From NCBI GenBank assembly GCA_900754075.1, contig CAAEBN010000024.1:1-33660 (forward strand): a stretch of DNA of 33,660 nt, written 5' to 3'. Every line of letters begins with the position of its first letter. The stretch's first letter is position 1. Below the pieces are notes generated by a model. It saw nothing but the letters and a program-made list of their open reading frames with translations, was not told the DNA's origin and did no database searches. Origin of the DNA: an uncultured Collinsella sp. (lineage in GTDB: Bacteria; Actinomycetota; Coriobacteriia; Coriobacteriales; Coriobacteriaceae). Shown here piece by piece: positions 31,734-33,660 of the stretch. Both the position numbers and the translations under genes were made by a program.

Positions 31734-31810
31734 TTGGGTTACCTCCGCGCAATGCGCTTATACATGAGTAAACCGTAAGCCCCCTAATTGGGAGCTTACG
31801 GAATAATGAC

Positions 31811-31886
31811 TGGCACGCCAGGAAGGACTCGAACCCTCAACACTCGGTTTTGGAGACCGATGCTCTACCAATTGAACTACTGGCGT
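31811..31886 (-). tRNA. tRNA-Trp (CCA anticodon)
   Basis: The 76-nt minus-strand sequence folds as a cloverleaf. The acceptor starts ACGCCAG and ends in encoded CCA, the D-arm has GTTCAATTGGTAGAGC, the anticodon stem TCGGT/ACCGA holds the loop CTCCAAA with anticodon CCA, and the T-loop is TTCGAGT. It sits between rpmG and secE. Confidence 0.95.
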
Positions 31887-31899
31887 ATGTGACTAGAGA

Positions 31900-32049
31900 C
31901 TAGCGAGTCTCTTTGTGCAGCGTGTGGTGACGGCACCAGGGGCAATACTTCTTGATCTCCATACGATCAGGCATGGTCGACTTGTTCTTGGTGGTCGTAT
32001 AGTTGCGGCGCTTGCACTCAGTGCACGCAAGAGTAACTAGAGTACGCAT
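31900..32049 (-). CDS. rpmG: 50S ribosomal protein L33 (zinc-binding form)
   Basis: This small gene encodes 49 residues from ATG 32049: MRTLVTLACTECKRRNYTTTKN, then MEIKKYCPWCRHHTLHKETR. The two Cys-x-x-Cys pairs (CTEC and CPWC) mark the zinc-containing L33 type. An AGGA site lies three bases before the ATG, somewhat close. It is first in the rpmG-tRNA-Trp-secE-nusG cluster, 13 bases before the tRNA. Confidence 0.95.
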   Translation of the reverse strand: MRTLVTLACTECKRRNYTTTKNKSTMPDRMEIKKYCPWCRHHTLHKETR

Positions 32050-32094
32050 GTATCCTGAACCTTTCATTTCCGCCCCGTACGGGCACGAGTTGGT

Positions 32095-32124
32095 ACTTTA
32101 TCAGCTCTATATAAGTGCTGTCAA
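32095..32124 (-). promoter_or_regulatory. Predicted promoter of the rpmG-tRNA-Trp-secE-nusG unit
   Basis: On the minus strand, a perfect TTGACA (32119-32124) and TAAAGT (32095-32100) are separated by 18 bases, with the -10 box about 45 bases before the rpmG start. The remaining gap up to the tuf terminator shows nothing further. Confidence 0.6.
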
Positions 32125-32263
32125 TGAAAACCTCGAATCAATTGGTTCTCGGTGGATCCATTCATATTTGGAACACATCAATGAAGCCAACGAGAGCTAA
32201 TCGACGGTGCGACCAGGACCATTATCGATCCTCTCGACACCAGCAACGGCTCAATATCCATTG

Positions 32264-32301
32264 CAGAAAAGAACCCGGCACCCATATAAGTGCCGGGTTC
32301 T
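32264..32301 (-). terminator. Terminator of tuf
   Basis: A perfect 12-bp stem (32270-32281 with 32290-32301) and an 8-nt loop are followed on the minus strand by TTTTC. It lies 27 bases past the tuf stop. Confidence 0.9.
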
Positions 32302-32328
32302 CTAAGTCAGCTATATCAAAGAGCTAAT

Positions 32329-33519
32329 TTACTCAATGATCGTGGAGACGATGCCCGAACCGACGGTGTGGCCACCCTCGCGGATAGCGAAGCGCAGGCC
32401 CTCCTCCATGGCGATCGGGTGGATGAGGTCGCCCTCGATGGTGATGTGGTCACCAGGCATAGCCATCTCGGTGCCCTCGGGGAGCTTGACCGTACCGGTA
32501 ACGTCGGTGGTACGGAAATAGAACTGAGGACGATAACCATCGAAGAACGGGGTGTGACGGCCGCCCTCCTCCTTGGTCAGAACGTAAATCTCGCCGGTGA
32601 ACTTGGTATGCGGGGTAACCGAACCGGGCTTGCAGAGAACCTGGCCGCGCTCGATGTCCTCACGCTTGATGCCGCGGAGCAGCAGACCGACGTTATCGCC
32701 AGCCTCGCAGAAGTCCATGGACTTACGGAACATCTCGATACCGGTAACGACGGTGTTCTGGGTATCCTTGATGCCGACGATCTCGACGGGCTCGTTGAGC
32801 TTGAGCTCACCGCGCTCGACACGGCCGGTAGCAACGGTACCACGGCCGGAGATGGTCATAACGTCCTCAACGGCCATCAGGAACGGGAGGTCGTTGTTAC
32901 GAGCAGGCGTCGGGATGTACTCGTCGACAGCGTTCATGAGCTCGCGGATAGCGTCCATCCACTTGGCGTCGCCCTCGAGAGCGCCCAGAGCGGAACCACG
33001 GATGACGGGGATGTCGTCGCCGGGGAAATCGTACTCGGAGAGGAGTTCACGGGTCTCCATCTCGACGAGGTCGATGAGCTCGTCATCGTCGACCATGTCG
33101 CACTTGTTCAGGAAGACGACGATGTAGGGAACGCCGACCTGACGGGCGAGCAGGATGTGCTCGCGGGTCTGAGCCATGGGGCCGTCGGTAGCGGCGATGA
33201 CCAGGATAGCGCCGTCCATCTGAGCAGCACCGGAGATCATGTTCTTGACGTAGTCAGCGTGGCCCGGGCAGTCAACGTGAGCGTAGTGACGGGCAGCAGT
33301 CTCGTACTCGACGTGGGAGACGGAGATCGTAATGCCGCGCTCGCGCTCCTCGGGAGCCTTGTCGATGTTCTCGAACGCAGTGAAGTCAGCCTTGCAGCCC
33401 TCGGTCTCGGAGAGAACCTTGGTGATGGCAGCGGTCAGCGTGGTCTTGCCGTGGTCGACGTGACCAATGGTGCCGATGTTAACATGCGGCTTAGTGCGCT
33501 CAAACTTCTCTTTGGCCAT
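32329..33519 (-). CDS. tuf: Elongation factor Tu
   Basis: EF-Tu delivers aminoacyl-tRNA to the ribosome with GTP hydrolysis. The 396-residue product shows G1 GHVDHGKTT at 19-27, the switch region RGITISVSHVEYET, G3 DCPGHADY, G4 NKCDMV, G5 SALGALEG, and the conserved end EGGHTVGSGIVSTIIE. GAGGAGGG lies five bases before the ATG. It is a standalone transcription unit between a tRNA gene and rpmG. Confidence 0.98.
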   Translation of the reverse strand: MAKEKFERTKPHVNIGTIGHVDHGKTTLTAAITKVLSETEGCKADFTAFENIDKAPEERERGITISVSHVEYETAARHYAHVDCPGHADYVKNMISGAAQMDGAILVIAATDGPMAQTREHILLARQVGVPYIVVFLNKCDMVDDDELIDLVEMETRELLSEYDFPGDDIPVIRGSALGALEGDAKWMDAIRELMNAVDEYIPTPARNNDLPFLMAVEDVMTISGRGTVATGRVERGELKLNEPVEIVGIKDTQNTVVTGIEMFRKSMDFCEAGDNVGLLLRGIKREDIERGQVLCKPGSVTPHTKFTGEIYVLTKEEGGRHTPFFDGYRPQFYFRTTDVTGTVKLPEGTEMAMPGDHITIEGDLIHPIAMEEGLRFAIREGGHTVGSGIVSTIIE

Positions 33520-33573
33520 AAAGCCCTCCTCTTAACAGGTCGTCCCCGGACGGGACTTTGCCTTTATACCATA

Positions 33574-33604
33574 GTGGCCTCTCAACATACTATTGAGAAG
33601 CCAC
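33574..33604 (-). other. Hairpin between the tRNA gene and tuf
   Basis: Arms 33574-33585 and 33593-33604 pair at 11 of 12 positions around a CATACTA loop. TATGGTATAAA follows on the minus strand, which could hold a tuf -10 box. There is no T-tract. It may be a processing or regulatory hairpin. Confidence 0.4.
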
Positions 33605-33615
33605 CGTGTTACCTA

Positions 33616-33660
33616 TGGTAGCGGTGACTGGATTCGAACCAGTGACGCCACGGGGATGAA
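33616..33660 (-). tRNA. tRNA, 3' part only, identity undetermined
   Basis: On the minus strand, a T-arm (ACTGG, loop TTCGAAT, CCAGT), then CACCGCT as the acceptor 3' strand, a discriminator A and an encoded CCA are all present. The rest of the molecule lies outside the window. The few bases before the T-arm do not fix the anticodon reliably, and a long variable arm is possible. Confidence 0.85.

Noticed and set aside
29673..31778. Long 701-codon open frame on the plus strand
   Set aside because: It is antisense to rplA, rplK, nusG and secE, all of which are certain.
33616..33660. Assigning the partial tRNA to Glu, Met or a long-arm tRNA
   Set aside because: The bases before the T-arm can be read in several registers, and none gives a fully standard anticodon loop plus variable loop. 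The anticodon side is truncated by the window end.

Overview
The window is high-GC DNA with dense genes, strong AGGAGG-type ribosome binding sites and a nucleotidase carrying an LAATG sortase signal. It contains the translation and transcription core rplL-rplJ and tuf-rpmG-tRNA-Trp-secE-nusG-rplK-rplA. Together these suggest a Gram-positive actinomycete, most likely a gut member of the Coriobacteriia such as Collinsella. That placement is inferred from gene content and sequence style, because no database was available.

Layout. Positions 1-540 hold the 5' part of an IS200/IS605-type tnpA, its terminal hairpins and the rplL terminator. Next come rplL and rplJ on the minus strand, behind a promoter and a leader with an intrinsic terminator that looks like an L10 autoregulatory attenuator. 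From 1.8 to 29.4 kb lies a mixed block of about 27 kb that separates rplJL from rplA-rplK, which are adjacent in most bacteria. In order it encodes: a class I aminotransferase; an unrecognised protein; a GH13 glycosidase with a UDG-superfamily hypoxanthine-DNA glycosylase; a sugar-efflux-like MFS protein; a FeoA-FeoB iron transporter; an APC permease with a dimethylargininase-like hydrolase and a divergent GntR regulator; an esterase; a PTS EIIA; an OatA-like acyltransferase; asnS; a WYL-type regulator; a three-gene ABC importer; a wall-anchored 5'-nucleotidase; an MscS channel; and a cytosolic ParB-like/BMP fusion coupled to a metallophosphoesterase. From 29.4 kb to the end, rplA, rplK, nusG, secE, tRNA-Trp, rpmG and tuf lie on the minus strand, and the window ends inside a tRNA.

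How the genes work together. Several neighbouring sets look functional. The dimethylargininase-like gene, permease and GntR regulator resemble a small methylarginine or arginine utilisation module, with a perfect ATTGTATACAAT palindrome in the divergent intergenic region. FeoAB sits behind two tandem 16-bp palindromic operator-like sites. The ABC importer has an internal terminator after its binding-protein gene, which should make that gene the most highly expressed of the three.

The least explained material is non-coding. The window carries several palindromic repeat families. The most striking is an array at 13538-13771: four tandem units of exactly 62 bp, each with two inverted 15-nt motifs at fixed spacings. 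Directly beside it is one of two copies of a second palindrome, whose other copy is at 5981-6047. A third family of terminator-like hairpins carries a GGGACAG core in the loop. Long palindromes also sit upstream of rplJ (overlapping its promoter) and downstream of the metallophosphoesterase gene.
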